Shown: positions 7,935 to 17,166 of the stretch, piece by piece
Layout of the letters: every line of letters starts with the position of its first letter
How positions within the stretch are numbered: the stretch's first letter is position 1
Assembly: GCA_040403075.1 (NCBI GenBank)
Contig: JBBALJ010000028.1
Coordinates: 1-35,691, forward strand
DNA length: 35,691 bases
Direction: 5' to 3'
DNA from: RGVD01 sp040403075
Lineage (GTDB): Bacteria; Bacteroidota; Bacteroidia; UKL13-3
Program-made: the position numbers and the translations under genes
The notes under the pieces: model-generated
Database searches by the model: none
What the model was told of the DNA's origin: nothing
What the model saw: only the letters and a program-made list of their open reading frames with translations

Positions 7935-10796
7935 ATGAAGAAATTTTACGCATTTATTTTCACCCTATTTGTATACCTAAATGTTTCGGCACAAGGAACT
8001 GGAAGTATATCAGGAAGGGTAATTGACAAGAAAGACAATTCAGAATTGATAGGAGTTACAGTGCTTGTCAAAGGAACCTCTTTTGGTACGGTTACAGATG
8101 TAAATGGTAACTTTATCCTCAAAGGATTAAAGCCTAAAGAATATAATATTGAAATCAGCTACCTCGGTTATCAAAAAATTTTAGAAACGGGTGTTAAGGT
8201 AAAAGCAGGTGAAAACACCAAACTAGAAACCTTTGAAATGAAACCTTCTTCATCAAATATTGATGAAGTAACCATCATTGGTAAAAAACCTTTGATAGAT
8301 ATAGAAAAAGCCCAAACCATTAATACCATTAGCCAAGAAAACATAGAGTTGGCGCCTGCTCGCCAAATTCAAAGCATTATAAACACACAGCCAGGTGTGG
8401 TGCAAGCACCTGCGGGTGTAAGTATTCGTGGTGGAAGAACTTACGAAACCAAAATGATGATTGATGGGGTTTCGGTTACAGACCCTTTAGCAGGAACAGG
8501 TTTTGGACTTGATATCGGCTCTAATGCAGTGGGTGATATCGAAGTAACAACAGGTGGTATTGGAGCCGAAGTGGGTGATGCCACGGCAGGTGTGGTGAAC
8601 ACCAAAACCCGCAATGCTAGTGATAAAAATGAATTTTCAATAAACTATAAAAGAGATAATTTTGGTTTTAACAAAGGCGCTCGCTCCAACTGGAATAGCC
8701 AAGTGATTGAGTTCAATGCCTCAGGACCTATGCTGAAAAAAAAACTGAATAGTCGTTTGAAATATTTGGTATCAGCACGAGCATCTTTCTCTGACGAATT
8801 CTACCAAAATCCTGCTAGTCAAATTAGCTCTTCTTTGCTTAAAGAAAATGGTTTTATAAGCACCAATTGGACACCCTATCAAGATAATCGTTGGTCTTTT
8901 TTAGCTAAACTAAGCTACGACTTGAGCAAAGGCATGAAGCTTACTGCGACCATGATGCGTTCAATAACAGTAAATCAAGATGTGAATTTATTACGTGTTT
9001 TTGGAAATGATGCGCCATATTCTCCGGGCTACCAGTACAACTTTTCGCAGCAAATGGATAATGCGAATACATACACACATGACTCGTATTTGCAAACCCT
9101 AAATTTTAAGCATTCGGTTAACAAACGTTTTTCATACAATGCTACACTCTCAAGACTGTTTGTGCAACTAAGAGCTGATGCCAATGGCAGAGATTGGAGG
9201 CCAAGCAATGTAGACCAAGTATTTGATCCAAACTCTATTAATACTTTTCCTATTACCATTTTCCAACCTACCAACCGAGATAGCGTGGTTTTTCCAAACT
9301 CCCCGTCAGGCTTTTATAACAACAATGGTATTGCCACACAATGGCATCATCATTACTTAGAAGAATATTCGGCCAATGCCCAAGGAAACATATTCAGTCG
9401 CAATTCATTAAACAAGCTAACTTTTGGATTTGAGATGAAGTTTCAAAACATGCAGTGGATAGACATCACTCGCCCTTGGATTGGTGCACCCATTCGCTTG
9501 GCAGATGGAAGCTATACACAAAGTTTTAGGCTTGGACAACAAAGCGACTTATGGACTGTGAGCCCTCAGCGCGGTGGTTTCTATGTTACAGACCAAATAA
9601 AATACAAAGGTTTAATAGCCAGTGTGGGTGGAAGGTTTGAATACTGGGCTCCTGGTAAATATATTGACGATGCTGTGAACGACCCTCGTTCTCCTATTCG
9701 TAATGAAATCAGACAAGACTATTTAAACTCATCAGTGCAATTAGGTGATTTAAGGTATAAATTCCGATTCCTTCCAAAGATTAATGCTTCTTTCCCAATA
9801 GCTGAAAACCAAATGTTGTATTTCAATTATGGACATAGCACCATTCTACCTCATCCTTCTTTTGTATATCCAGGTTTAAACCCACTTTATCAAGATAGAT
9901 CAACCATCGCAAACCTTGGTAATCCAAATTTAAATCCAGAGGTTGACATCAGTTACGAGATTGGTTTACGCTCACAAATAACCAATAACGATGCTTTAAC
10001 CATATCAGCATTTTGGAAAGACAAATACGATTTTATTACCAGTGCCGTGGTATTGGTAAAAGATTTCCAGGGTCGCGATGTAAGCCGCACCATTCGCATC
10101 AATAGCGATTATGCTCGTTCGCGTGGTATCGAGTTGGGATATATCAAACGTATTGGCACATGGTACAACGGACAATTGGCATTTACCTATACTGTTAATA
10201 CAGGTCAAAGTGCTTCGGCCAATGAAAAGTTAAAAGACATTTTAGCCAGTGGTAATGTGGAAGACACCAAAGAATATTATATGCCATGGGATATGCCTTA
10301 TGATTTTAAAACCAATCATGTATTCAAAATTGATAGAAAGCATGGCTTGTTTGGCAAATCGTGGTTAAATAAAATGAGCTTTTATTTTGAAACCGTTACC
10401 CGCTCAGGAGTGCGTTATACTCCTTACCAATTTGATAGAATTGATGCACAAACAGGCAGACCTATTTATGTGGTTAATCCTAGTCCTGATGCTCGATGGA
10501 GCAAGGTGGGTGAATATTGGTTTTGGGCTGATTTAACCATTACAAAATGGTGGCAAACCAAATATGCCAAGTTCTCGTTCAATGTGCAAATTACCAATGT
10601 GTTTGACAACTTGAATGCATCTATTATTAACCCTGTAACAGGAAAAGCTTACCAAAACGGAGACAATGTTCCTGATTCTTGGAGCGACCCAAGGTATGTA
10701 GACCCTAGACTTGGCAACTCTGCACCACCACCTACTAACCCTGCTAGATACTTAGCACAAAGACATATTGTGTTGGGGGTGAATGTGAAGTTTTAG
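7935..10796 (+). CDS. TonB-dependent receptor with carboxypeptidase-regulatory-like domain
   Basis: A 953-residue outer-membrane receptor. Residues 1-20 are a signal peptide ending in VSAQ. Residues about 24-105 form a carboxypeptidase-D regulatory-like beta-sandwich (GSISGRVIDKKDNSELIGVT, then GTVTDVNGNFILKGL). Residues about 115-230 are the plug, with VSIRGGRTYETKMMIDGVSV and a TTGGIGAEVGDATAGVV stretch. The remainder is a 22-strand barrel with the terminal strand HIVLGVNVKF. It would import a ligand using TonB energy. No SusD-like lipoprotein adjoins it, so it is not a standard SusC glycan pair, and the ligand is unknown. It lies 838 bp downstream of the PorV-lipoprotein pair on the same strand, separated by the opposing SprT-like gene. 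A TTATTTTG stretch just before the start is too close to be a convincing promoter. Confidence 0.92.
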   Translation: MKKFYAFIFTLFVYLNVSAQGTGSISGRVIDKKDNSELIGVTVLVKGTSFGTVTDVNGNFILKGLKPKEYNIEISYLGYQKILETGVKVKAGENTKLETFEMKPSSSNIDEVTIIGKKPLIDIEKAQTINTISQENIELAPARQIQSIINTQPGVVQAPAGVSIRGGRTYETKMMIDGVSVTDPLAGTGFGLDIGSNAVGDIEVTTGGIGAEVGDATAGVVNTKTRNASDKNEFSINYKRDNFGFNKGARSNWNSQVIEFNASGPMLKKKLNSRLKYLVSARASFSDEFYQNPASQISSSLLKENGFISTNWTPYQDNRWSFLAKLSYDLSKGMKLTATMMRSITVNQDVNLLRVFGNDAPYSPGYQYNFSQQMDNANTYTHDSYLQTLNFKHSVNKRFSYNATLSRLFVQLRADANGRDWRPSNVDQVFDPNSINTFPITIFQPTNRDSVVFPNSPSGFYNNNGIATQWHHHYLEEYSANAQGNIFSRNSLNKLTFGFEMKFQNMQWIDITRPWIGAPIRLADGSYTQSFRLGQQSDLWTVSPQRGGFYVTDQIKYKGLIASVGGRFEYWAPGKYIDDAVNDPRSPIRNEIRQDYLNSSVQLGDLRYKFRFLPKINASFPIAENQMLYFNYGHSTILPHPSFVYPGLNPLYQDRSTIANLGNPNLNPEVDISYEIGLRSQITNNDALTISAFWKDKYDFITSAVVLVKDFQGRDVSRTIRINSDYARSRGIELGYIKRIGTWYNGQLAFTYTVNTGQSASANEKLKDILASGNVEDTKEYYMPWDMPYDFKTNHVFKIDRKHGLFGKSWLNKMSFYFETVTRSGVRYTPYQFDRIDAQTGRPIYVVNPSPDARWSKVGEYWFWADLTITKWWQTKYAKFSFNVQITNVFDNLNASIINPVTGKAYQNGDNVPDSWSDPRYVDPRLGNSAPPPTNPARYLAQRHIVLGVNVKF

Positions 10797-10838
10797 GATA
10801 GATAATTTGGATAATAAGGTTTGGTAGAGTCTAATAAA

Positions 10839-11786
10839 ATGAAACCTATATTACTTATCATTTTCTCTATTTGGTGTTCTTACGGCATGTCTCAATCATT
10901 AAGTGTATCAGAAATAGATTCACTCATTATAGGTATAAAAAAGACGGTAAATGAAAACTATGTGCTGAGCGAAAAAGCAAAACTCATTTCTGAATCACTT
11001 CAATCTAAGAACTATTATCACATTGAAAACAATGATTCATTGGTTAAAAAATTAAACGATGACTTTTTTCGCATAGTAAATGACAAGCACCTATTTATTC
11101 AATATAAACCTGCAGTTGCAGAGAATCTATTAAACAAAAAAGACATCTACAAAGAACAAAACAGAAAAGAAAAGCGAGATCAATATGGCTTTGAAAATCC
11201 AAAAATCTTGACGGGAAATATTGGCTACTTTAAACTAAAGTATTTTGCAGATGCTAGCCATGCAAAAAAATTTGTGACCAAATTTGTGCAGCGCTTAAAT
11301 AAAACATCAGCACTTATCATTGATGCGAGAGAGAACTTAGGTGGAAGCGGTTCAATGCTTCAACTTTTGACTGGTTTGTTTTTAGTAGGAACTGAAAATG
11401 ATATCTTAAAAATAAATTATAAAAGTGGAAGGGTTGTGACAATGAAATCAACTCTAATAGATTCATCAAAAAAATACCTAAAAAAACCTATTTACATTTT
11501 ATGTAGTAATCAAACCTTCAGCGCAGGCGAAGCTTTTGTCTTAATCATGAAAAACCGTGGCAGAGCTATACTTGTAGGCGATACAACTGCAGGGGCGGGT
11601 AATGTGGCAGGTCCACATGCCATCAACAATCAATTTGTTTTAACGGTTCCTGTTGGTATTATTGTCGACCCATTAACAAATAAAGGCTGGGAGCATGATG
11701 GTGTAATTCCTAATATAAACGTTGATCCTTCATTGGCTTTGGATAAAGCGTTAAAGTTGGCTTTAGAAGCGCTAAATTTGAAATAA
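10839..11786 (+). CDS. Secreted S41 family (tail-specific protease-like) peptidase
   Basis: A protein of 315 residues with a signal peptide (MKPILLIIFSIWCSYGMSQ). A helical N-terminal cap (about 20-120) is followed by the S41 core: GNIGYFKLKYFADA near 127, ALIIDARENLGGSG at 158-171, and the nucleophile region LCSNQTFSAGEAF with Ser228 and Glu231. Later PIYIL and VGDTTAGAGNVAGPH segments complete the domain, and GWEHDGVIPNINV closes it. There is no PDZ domain, which fits the interphotoreceptor-retinoid-binding-protein-like branch of S41 rather than CtpA. It probably cuts peptides in the periplasm or outside the cell. The ATG at 10839 is chosen over an upstream TTG at 10821 because it starts the signal peptide. 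It begins 42 bp after the TonB receptor and may be co-transcribed with it. Confidence 0.87.
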   Translation: MKPILLIIFSIWCSYGMSQSLSVSEIDSLIIGIKKTVNENYVLSEKAKLISESLQSKNYYHIENNDSLVKKLNDDFFRIVNDKHLFIQYKPAVAENLLNKKDIYKEQNRKEKRDQYGFENPKILTGNIGYFKLKYFADASHAKKFVTKFVQRLNKTSALIIDARENLGGSGSMLQLLTGLFLVGTENDILKINYKSGRVVTMKSTLIDSSKKYLKKPIYILCSNQTFSAGEAFVLIMKNRGRAILVGDTTAGAGNVAGPHAINNQFVLTVPVGIIVDPLTNKGWEHDGVIPNINVDPSLALDKALKLALEALNLK

Positions 11787-11934
11787 TTAGTAAGTCTTTA
11801 GTTTGAGTGAAGCGCTCTAGTAATAATAGTGTCTCAGTTAACTTTTAAGCACTACATGGCGTAATCCATATTCATTTTTCGCTTGCTATGTATACCTTGA
11901 TGGAGTAATAAATTATTTAGTCCCAAAATCACAC

Positions 11935-12837
11935 CTATTTTTTACCCCTTGGGTGAAAATCGGTAATAACTGTACGAAGGTAATCGCGATCAAGGTGGGT
12001 GTAAATTTCGGTAGTGGTAATACTCTCATGGCCTAGCATTTGTTGCACAGCCCTTAGATCAGCACCTGCTTCAACCATGCATGTAGCAAAGGAATGGCGG
12101 AGGGTATGAGGACTGATACTTTTTTTAATTCCGGCTTCGGCTGCCATTTTTTTTATAATATAGAATATCATTACACGAGATAGCTTTGCCCCTCTCCTAT
12201 TCAGAAATAAAATATCTACATCAGTTGCTTTTATTTGCTGGTGATTTCTAACATATTCAAGGTAATAATCAATAAACTTAATAGCGACTGAACCAATGGG
12301 CACTAGCCTTTCTTTGTTACCCTTACCCACTACTTTTATAAAACCTTCTTGCTTAAAAATATCAGAAATCTTTAGACCAACCGTTTCACTCACCCGCAGG
12401 CCGCAGCTAAACATGGTTTCGATAATCGCTTTATTTCGTACCCCTTCTTCACTGCTTTGGTCAAGGGTAGCCAACATAGCATCTATCTCATGCACTGCAA
12501 GCACATCGGGTAAAGCACGTTTAAGTTTAGGTGCTTCGAGCAATTCGGCAGGATTTTCCTTAATCACATCTTCAAGGAGAAGGTATTTATAAAAAGCCTT
12601 TACACCCGATAATATGCGGGCTTGGCTAGTGGGTGTAAAGCCCATTTCATGCACCCATCTCAAAAATTCTCTGAGGGTTGCCAAATCCATGCTTTCTGGC
12701 TGGGTTTGCAGGGCCTTAGCTTCAAGAAATTGTTGTAATTTATCTACATCATGGAGATATGCTTCTACACTGTTTCCCGAAAGCGATTTTTCGAGTTGAA
12801 GATACATTTTGAATCCATTGGTGAATGATTGCCACAT
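11935..12837 (-). CDS. xerD: Tyrosine recombinase, XerC/XerD type
   Basis: A 300-residue tyrosine recombinase of normal Xer length. The N-terminal SAM-like core-binding domain covers about 1-90. The catalytic domain holds the full set Arg148 (SCGLRVSE), Lys172 (VVGKGNKERLVP), His244 and Arg247 (SPHTLRHSFAT), His270 (LGHESI) and nucleophile Tyr279 (TTTEIYTHLD). With a partner it resolves chromosome dimers at dif during segregation. XerD is favoured over XerC by general sequence feel, but this cannot be proved here. No dif-like site, integrase neighbours or attachment repeats are visible, so I take it as the housekeeping enzyme rather than a phage integrase. It sits 61 bp downstream of tdh on the same strand, with a palindrome between them. 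Confidence 0.9.
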   Translation of the reverse strand: MWQSFTNGFKMYLQLEKSLSGNSVEAYLHDVDKLQQFLEAKALQTQPESMDLATLREFLRWVHEMGFTPTSQARILSGVKAFYKYLLLEDVIKENPAELLEAPKLKRALPDVLAVHEIDAMLATLDQSSEEGVRNKAIIETMFSCGLRVSETVGLKISDIFKQEGFIKVVGKGNKERLVPIGSVAIKFIDYYLEYVRNHQQIKATDVDILFLNRRGAKLSRVMIFYIIKKMAAEAGIKKSISPHTLRHSFATCMVEAGADLRAVQQMLGHESITTTEIYTHLDRDYLRTVITDFHPRGKK

Positions 12838-12863
12838 CGTTTTTTTTAGCAGAATCGTGACGG

Positions 12864-12883
12864 AGACGTAGCATGATACGTCT
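12864..12883. repeat. 20-bp near-perfect palindrome between tdh and xerD
   Basis: The sequence agacgtagcatgatacgtct reads almost identically on both strands, with a single mismatched pair (12871/12876). It lies in the 61-bp gap between xerD and tdh. It resembles dispersed palindromic elements with an AGACGT...ACGTCT core that I recall from other bacterial genomes. There is no T-tract on either side, so an intrinsic terminator is unlikely. Confidence 0.6.
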
Positions 12884-12898
12884 GTACATAGGTATGCA

Positions 12899-13831
12899 TT
12901 ATTTTAAATTGGCGAGCATATCCTTGGTCATGGCACTCAAATCAAAATCATTGTGCCAGCCCCAATCTTCGCGAGCTCTAGTATCATCAATGCTTCCCGG
13001 CCAGCTGTTGGCTATGGCTTGTCTAAAATCGGGTTTGTAAGTGATGCTAAATTCTGGAATATGTTTTCGGATTTCGTTAGCAATTTCTTTTGGCGAAAAG
13101 CTTATGCCTGCCACATTATAGCTACTGCGTATTTTTACTTTATCAGCCGGTGATTCCATTAATTGAATGGTGGCTTTCAAAGCATCAGGCATATACATCA
13201 TGGGAAGGGTTGTATCTTCACTTAAGAAGCACTCGTAGCTTTCATTTTTCAATGCTTCATGGTAGATATGTACTGCATAATCAGTGGTTCCTCCGCCTGG
13301 TGCAGATTTATGACCTATTAAGCCTGGATAGCGAATACTGCGCACATCCACACCGTACTTTTGGTGATAATATTCGCAATACCTTTCGCCTGCTTGCTTA
13401 CTGATTCCATAAATGGTATTAGGTTCCATAACGGTATATTGTGGGGTATTTACCCTTGGGGTACTTGGTCCAAAAACAGCAATTGAACTAGGCCAATATA
13501 CTTTTTTGATCATACCTTCTTTGGCAGCATCCAACACATTGAACAAGCCTTCCATATTTAGGTCCCAAGCCAGTTTAGGCTTTTGCTCAGCCGTGGCAGA
13601 AAGCAAAGCAGCCAATAAATACACTTGACTAACACTATGCTTTTTAATCACTTCATACATACCTTGGCGATCCATAGCATCCAATTTCTCGTAAGGTCCA
13701 ATAGGACTTTCAACCTCTTTCACATCCGCACAAACCACATTGTCGTGACCGTAGTTGTTTCGCAATGCTTCTGCTAATTCTAACCCTATTTGGCCTTGCG
13801 AACCGATGATAAGTATCTTTTCCGTTGACAT
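12899..13831 (-). CDS. L-threonine 3-dehydrogenase, short-chain dehydrogenase type
   Basis: A 310-residue extended SDR protein. The NAD-binding motif GSQGQIG occupies residues 10-16, and the catalytic pair is Tyr140 and Lys144 in TIYGISKQAGE. The segment PGGGTTDYAVHIYHEAL followed by SEDTTLPMMYMPDA is diagnostic of the epimerase-like threonine dehydrogenases rather than of UDP-sugar epimerases. It oxidises L-threonine to 2-amino-3-ketobutyrate with NAD, the first step toward glycine plus acetyl-CoA. The partner ligase (kbl) is not in this window. Length is normal. A strong Bacteroidota-type promoter lies 23-52 bp upstream, and xerD may be read on the same transcript. If a search contradicted the threonine-dehydrogenase motifs, a generic NAD-dependent epimerase would be the fallback. 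Confidence 0.87.
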   Translation of the reverse strand: MSTEKILIIGSQGQIGLELAEALRNNYGHDNVVCADVKEVESPIGPYEKLDAMDRQGMYEVIKKHSVSQVYLLAALLSATAEQKPKLAWDLNMEGLFNVLDAAKEGMIKKVYWPSSIAVFGPSTPRVNTPQYTVMEPNTIYGISKQAGERYCEYYHQKYGVDVRSIRYPGLIGHKSAPGGGTTDYAVHIYHEALKNESYECFLSEDTTLPMMYMPDALKATIQLMESPADKVKIRSSYNVAGISFSPKEIANEIRKHIPEFSITYKPDFRQAIANSWPGSIDDTRAREDWGWHNDFDLSAMTKDMLANLK

Positions 13832-13853
13832 GATGTATTATGATTAACGCTTT

Positions 13854-13883
13854 CAAATGTATAAAAGCAGATAGAATTATCAA
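13854..13883 (-). promoter_or_regulatory. Bacteroidota-type promoter for threonine dehydrogenase
   Basis: On the minus strand TTG (13881-13883) is followed by exactly 19 nt and a perfect TACATTTG box (13854-13861), matching TTG-N19-TAnnTTTG. The predicted start is about 13849, giving an untranslated leader of about 17 nt before the ATG at 13831. Confidence 0.65.
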
Positions 13884-13931
13884 GAATGATTGTATACACA
13901 TTGTGGATGAAGTATCCATCTTGTGTTACAC

Positions 13932-15098
13932 TCAATTGGAATCTATCAAATCCCAAACTTTTTTATTGAAATCAATTTTTGAAATGCCACAAATTATCTC
14001 CAATGCTTTGAAATAATTTTCATTGTCTTTTTCTTTTTTACCACAACTTAGTAATTCCAAAACAGCAGGAAAGCCTTTTTCCTTTTCAAGTTTTTTAATG
14101 ATCAGTGCATTGATTACAAAATCAACATTCAACGGAAATTTTGCTTTCTCATCATAGTTTTTACTTTCGTTGTAGAGAGCGAACCAATCTGCATTTTTAT
14201 TCTCTGAAGCATATTGCTTAAATCGTTTTAAAATTTCCTTCCAAGACAAGCCCCAAGAACCACCATATAAATAAGCTGTCCCTTCATCCACAGGTCGGTT
14301 TATCACATCGGTAGATAAAACCTTATGCAATCTACTATGCCACAAATCATGAGGATCAAAAGCCTTGAAACTAGGCGTCAAGGTGCCGTTTACTTCTATT
14401 GTTTGGTTGTTTTCCTTTGAAGAAAGAGAGCCATAGGTCCTGCTATTATAATCTGATTTGTAATCTACCCCAATGAGTCTCAAAACTTCTTGGTAATTAT
14501 CACAACAATAAAATGTATGTGTAAGAATTTTGGCTGATAATTTTTTATCATACTTCAAAGTCATATTAAAACACTCCTTTGCTTTGCATGTATTCAATTT
14601 GCTTTTATAATAAATTTGGGCATTGGCCACCTTCATACTCTTCCAAAAAATCGTGTTGGACTTTAGAGGTGATTTAAAATAAAATTCTCCATGCTGCCTT
14701 TGTGCAAAAAGCGTAAACATTGCCCTAAGCATGAATGTATCTTTCCTCTGAGCCATATAGCTCAATTGAATAGTAAATAGGCTATCGTTTAATTTAAATA
14801 CATTGCTAAGTGAGGCTTTAAAAAAGTGATCATCTTTATACTTACTACTCTTTTCCATTTCCTTCATTTCATCCAACAAAAGGGCGGTTTCGGGTAAATC
14901 TACATTCAACACTATAGTATTCTCTAAATTTGGTTTATCTATCTGATTCATAAAATCAGAAAGTGAAGTTAGAAGTTGCTTTCTTAAAACACTATCCTTT
15001 GGCAACGATACATTTCCTGGAATTTGTAGGTTCTGAGATTGCGCTGAAGCCAAAAAGAATGTGATAGAAAAAAGAATGATTCTGAAAATAGATTTCAT
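13932..15098 (-). CDS. Secreted protein of unknown function with gluzincin-like HDxxH motif
   Basis: A 388-residue protein with a signal peptide (MKSIFRIILFSITFFLASAQS). I do not recognise a named family. The centre holds FDPHDLWHSRLHKV (His250-Asp-x-x-His254, with His258 following) and, 18 residues after His254, RPVDEGTAYLYGGSWGLSW with Glu272. The spacing resembles the HExxH plus downstream Glu of gluzincin metallopeptidases, often written as NEG-x-A in Bacteroidota proteins. However, Asp replaces the catalytic Glu, so the protein may be an inactive or altered peptidase homologue. Four cysteines cluster around residues 171-199 (two in CKAKEC, two in FYCCD) and could pair in the periplasm. 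It lies 43 bp downstream of the TPR kinase gene on the same strand, so co-transcription is possible. The peptidase resemblance is inference. Confidence 0.75.
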   Translation of the reverse strand: MKSIFRIILFSITFFLASAQSQNLQIPGNVSLPKDSVLRKQLLTSLSDFMNQIDKPNLENTIVLNVDLPETALLLDEMKEMEKSSKYKDDHFFKASLSNVFKLNDSLFTIQLSYMAQRKDTFMLRAMFTLFAQRQHGEFYFKSPLKSNTIFWKSMKVANAQIYYKSKLNTCKAKECFNMTLKYDKKLSAKILTHTFYCCDNYQEVLRLIGVDYKSDYNSRTYGSLSSKENNQTIEVNGTLTPSFKAFDPHDLWHSRLHKVLSTDVINRPVDEGTAYLYGGSWGLSWKEILKRFKQYASENKNADWFALYNESKNYDEKAKFPLNVDFVINALIIKKLEKEKGFPAVLELLSCGKKEKDNENYFKALEIICGISKIDFNKKVWDLIDSN

Positions 15099-15141
15099 AA
15101 GGATTTTTGGTTAAAGAAAGTGACAAGAAAATATATACAAA

Positions 15142-17166
15142 CTAAGCTTGCAATGGCAAGCTGAAAAAGAAACAAGAGCCTTTACCTTGCTCACTTTCCA
15201 CCCATATTTGCCCTTTGTTTTTTTCAACGTATTCTTTGCATAGCATCAAACCAAGACCAGTGCCTTTTTCATTGCCAGTGCCTTTAGTGCTGTTGTTTTT
15301 ATATTGGGTAAAAAGCAATGTAATTTTATCAATTGAAATACCAATCCCATTATCTAAAACAGATATATGAATGAAATCGTCCTTAACCTGTGCGCTGATG
15401 CTTACGCTTCCGCCTTCATGGGTAAATTTTATAGCATTGGATACAAGATTACGAACCACTAAATTAATGGTATCTAAATCACCATAAGCATATGTATCCT
15501 CATCAACCAAATTCTCAAGTTCAATGGTTTTCTGAGCTGCATTTCCACTAAGCAAGGCAACATTATCATTGGCAATATCATACAGATTTAATTTTACGAT
15601 ATTGATTGCCTTACCTTTGATTTGTTCCGATGCCCACACCAATAAATTCTCCAACAAATCAATGGTATTGTTAACCGAACTGGCAATTTCTCCTGTCAAA
15701 TGCTTTTCATCAGATGGCTTATAATTCTTATTGCTGATAAGTTCAAAATACAATTTCATGGATGTAAGATTATTCCTTAAATCATGCGAGATGATTGAAA
15801 AAAAACGATCCTTTACATTATTCAGTTGAGTTAATTGTTCCTTTTGAAGTATGATTTCTTTGTTCTGCTTTTCAAGTGCAATGGCTATTCTTTTGTTTTT
15901 AATAAAAAAATAAACCACCACTGCAAAAAGAGTTAACAGCAAAGCCGAAAATGCCAATAGAAAATTACGAATCCTTCTTTCCTCTTGCCTTTGAAGGTTG
16001 TTTAACTCGCTTTCTCTTTTCAACAATTCAATTTCAGATTGCTTGCTTTTGGCTTCATAATCGGCCTCAAGGGTATTCATTCGTTTTAAGATCGAATCAT
16101 TGTATAATGAATCCTTCATGTTATTACTCAATGATTGAAATGTAATGGATTTACCCTTTTCATTGGTTGCTTTATACAAAGCTTCTAATCCTTCATAGGC
16201 AATATTCAACTCAATATTTAAACCTGTTCTTTTTGAAATATCAATGGCTTTCTTAAAATGAAAATCAGCACCCGCATAATCCATTTTGGCGGTATACACA
16301 TATCCCAAAACATTATAATTTGATGCTAATAAGGGTTTGATGTTCAATCCTTGTGCTAGCTTTAAAGACTGTTTGGCATAAACTAATGCCTTATCAAATT
16401 GCTTGTGCTCATAATTGGCCTTAGCCAAATTATGCAAGGTAGATGCTTCGCCTGCAGTATTTTTTATTTCTTTGTATACCTGCAAAGACTTCCTAAAAAA
16501 GAGCTCTGCTTTGCTATAGTTCTTTTGTCTTAAATAGATATTTCCTATGTTATCATAACTGCTTAATAACCTAAATTTATTTTTGTTTTGCTCATAAATA
16601 CTCAAGGCTTTTATATTGTATTCAATGGCTTTACTAAAATTATTTTGTCGCTCAAAAACAGTAGCTAACAGTGAGTATGCGTTCAACTTTGCATTTTCAT
16701 CCTTACTCTTTTCATAATATTTCAAGGCGTTGAAATATTGTTCAGCGGCAGCAGTTAATACCCCTTGTGCTAATGAAATATTACCCAATTGAATTTGGAC
16801 TTCTGCTAATCCAGAACCTGACAAACCTAATTGAACTGACTTATTGTAATATTCTTTAGCTTGATTAAAATTGGCTTGGTTAAAATATAGAGAGGCGATG
16901 GTTTTGGATAAAAACAAACTATTGTTTTTATCCTCTGTTTTAGAAGAAATATCGAAAGCTTGTTTATAATAGTCTATGGCTTGCTGCGAATTGCTATATC
17001 TGTAGTGAATAGCTAATTCAGACAATATCGATACCTTTTCTTTATCATCAGATGAACGAAGTATATTATTCAAACTATCAACATAATTGTTTTGTGCAAA
17101 AACATTTGTTTGCATAAAAACAATTAAGAAACAACATACTATTTTCAGCCTTTTGATAACATTCAT
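15142..17166 (-). CDS. TPR-containing sensor histidine kinase
   Basis: A 674-residue membrane kinase. Residues 1-25 are a signal peptide. About 43-350 form seven or so tetratricopeptide repeats in the periplasm, for example AIDYYKQAFDIS, AEQYFNALKYY and AELFFRKSLQVY. About 366-398 is a coiled coil, 401-421 a single membrane helix, and about 425-450 a second coiled coil. The HisKA box is FFSIISHDLRNNLTS with phospho-accepting His461. The ATPase domain has the N box NLVSNAIKFTHEGG (Asn577), G1 box DNGIGI (605-610) and G2 box GTGLGL (635-640). It should sense a periplasmic protein or peptide through the TPRs and phosphorylate the regulator encoded immediately upstream. Its ATG directly follows the regulator's TAA stop with no gap, so the two are translationally coupled. 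Confidence 0.93.
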   Translation of the reverse strand: MNVIKRLKIVCCFLIVFMQTNVFAQNNYVDSLNNILRSSDDKEKVSILSELAIHYRYSNSQQAIDYYKQAFDISSKTEDKNNSLFLSKTIASLYFNQANFNQAKEYYNKSVQLGLSGSGLAEVQIQLGNISLAQGVLTAAAEQYFNALKYYEKSKDENAKLNAYSLLATVFERQNNFSKAIEYNIKALSIYEQNKNKFRLLSSYDNIGNIYLRQKNYSKAELFFRKSLQVYKEIKNTAGEASTLHNLAKANYEHKQFDKALVYAKQSLKLAQGLNIKPLLASNYNVLGYVYTAKMDYAGADFHFKKAIDISKRTGLNIELNIAYEGLEALYKATNEKGKSITFQSLSNNMKDSLYNDSILKRMNTLEADYEAKSKQSEIELLKRESELNNLQRQEERRIRNFLLAFSALLLTLFAVVVYFFIKNKRIAIALEKQNKEIILQKEQLTQLNNVKDRFFSIISHDLRNNLTSMKLYFELISNKNYKPSDEKHLTGEIASSVNNTIDLLENLLVWASEQIKGKAINIVKLNLYDIANDNVALLSGNAAQKTIELENLVDEDTYAYGDLDTINLVVRNLVSNAIKFTHEGGSVSISAQVKDDFIHISVLDNGIGISIDKITLLFTQYKNNSTKGTGNEKGTGLGLMLCKEYVEKNKGQIWVESEQGKGSCFFFSLPLQA

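Noticed and set aside
7935..10796. TonB receptor as SusC of a polysaccharide utilisation locus
   Set aside because: No SusD-like gene and no carbohydrate-active enzymes are next to it.
11935..12837. Recombinase as integrase of a mobile element
   Set aside because: No attachment repeats, tRNA target, phage or conjugation genes are nearby; length and neighbours fit a housekeeping Xer protein.
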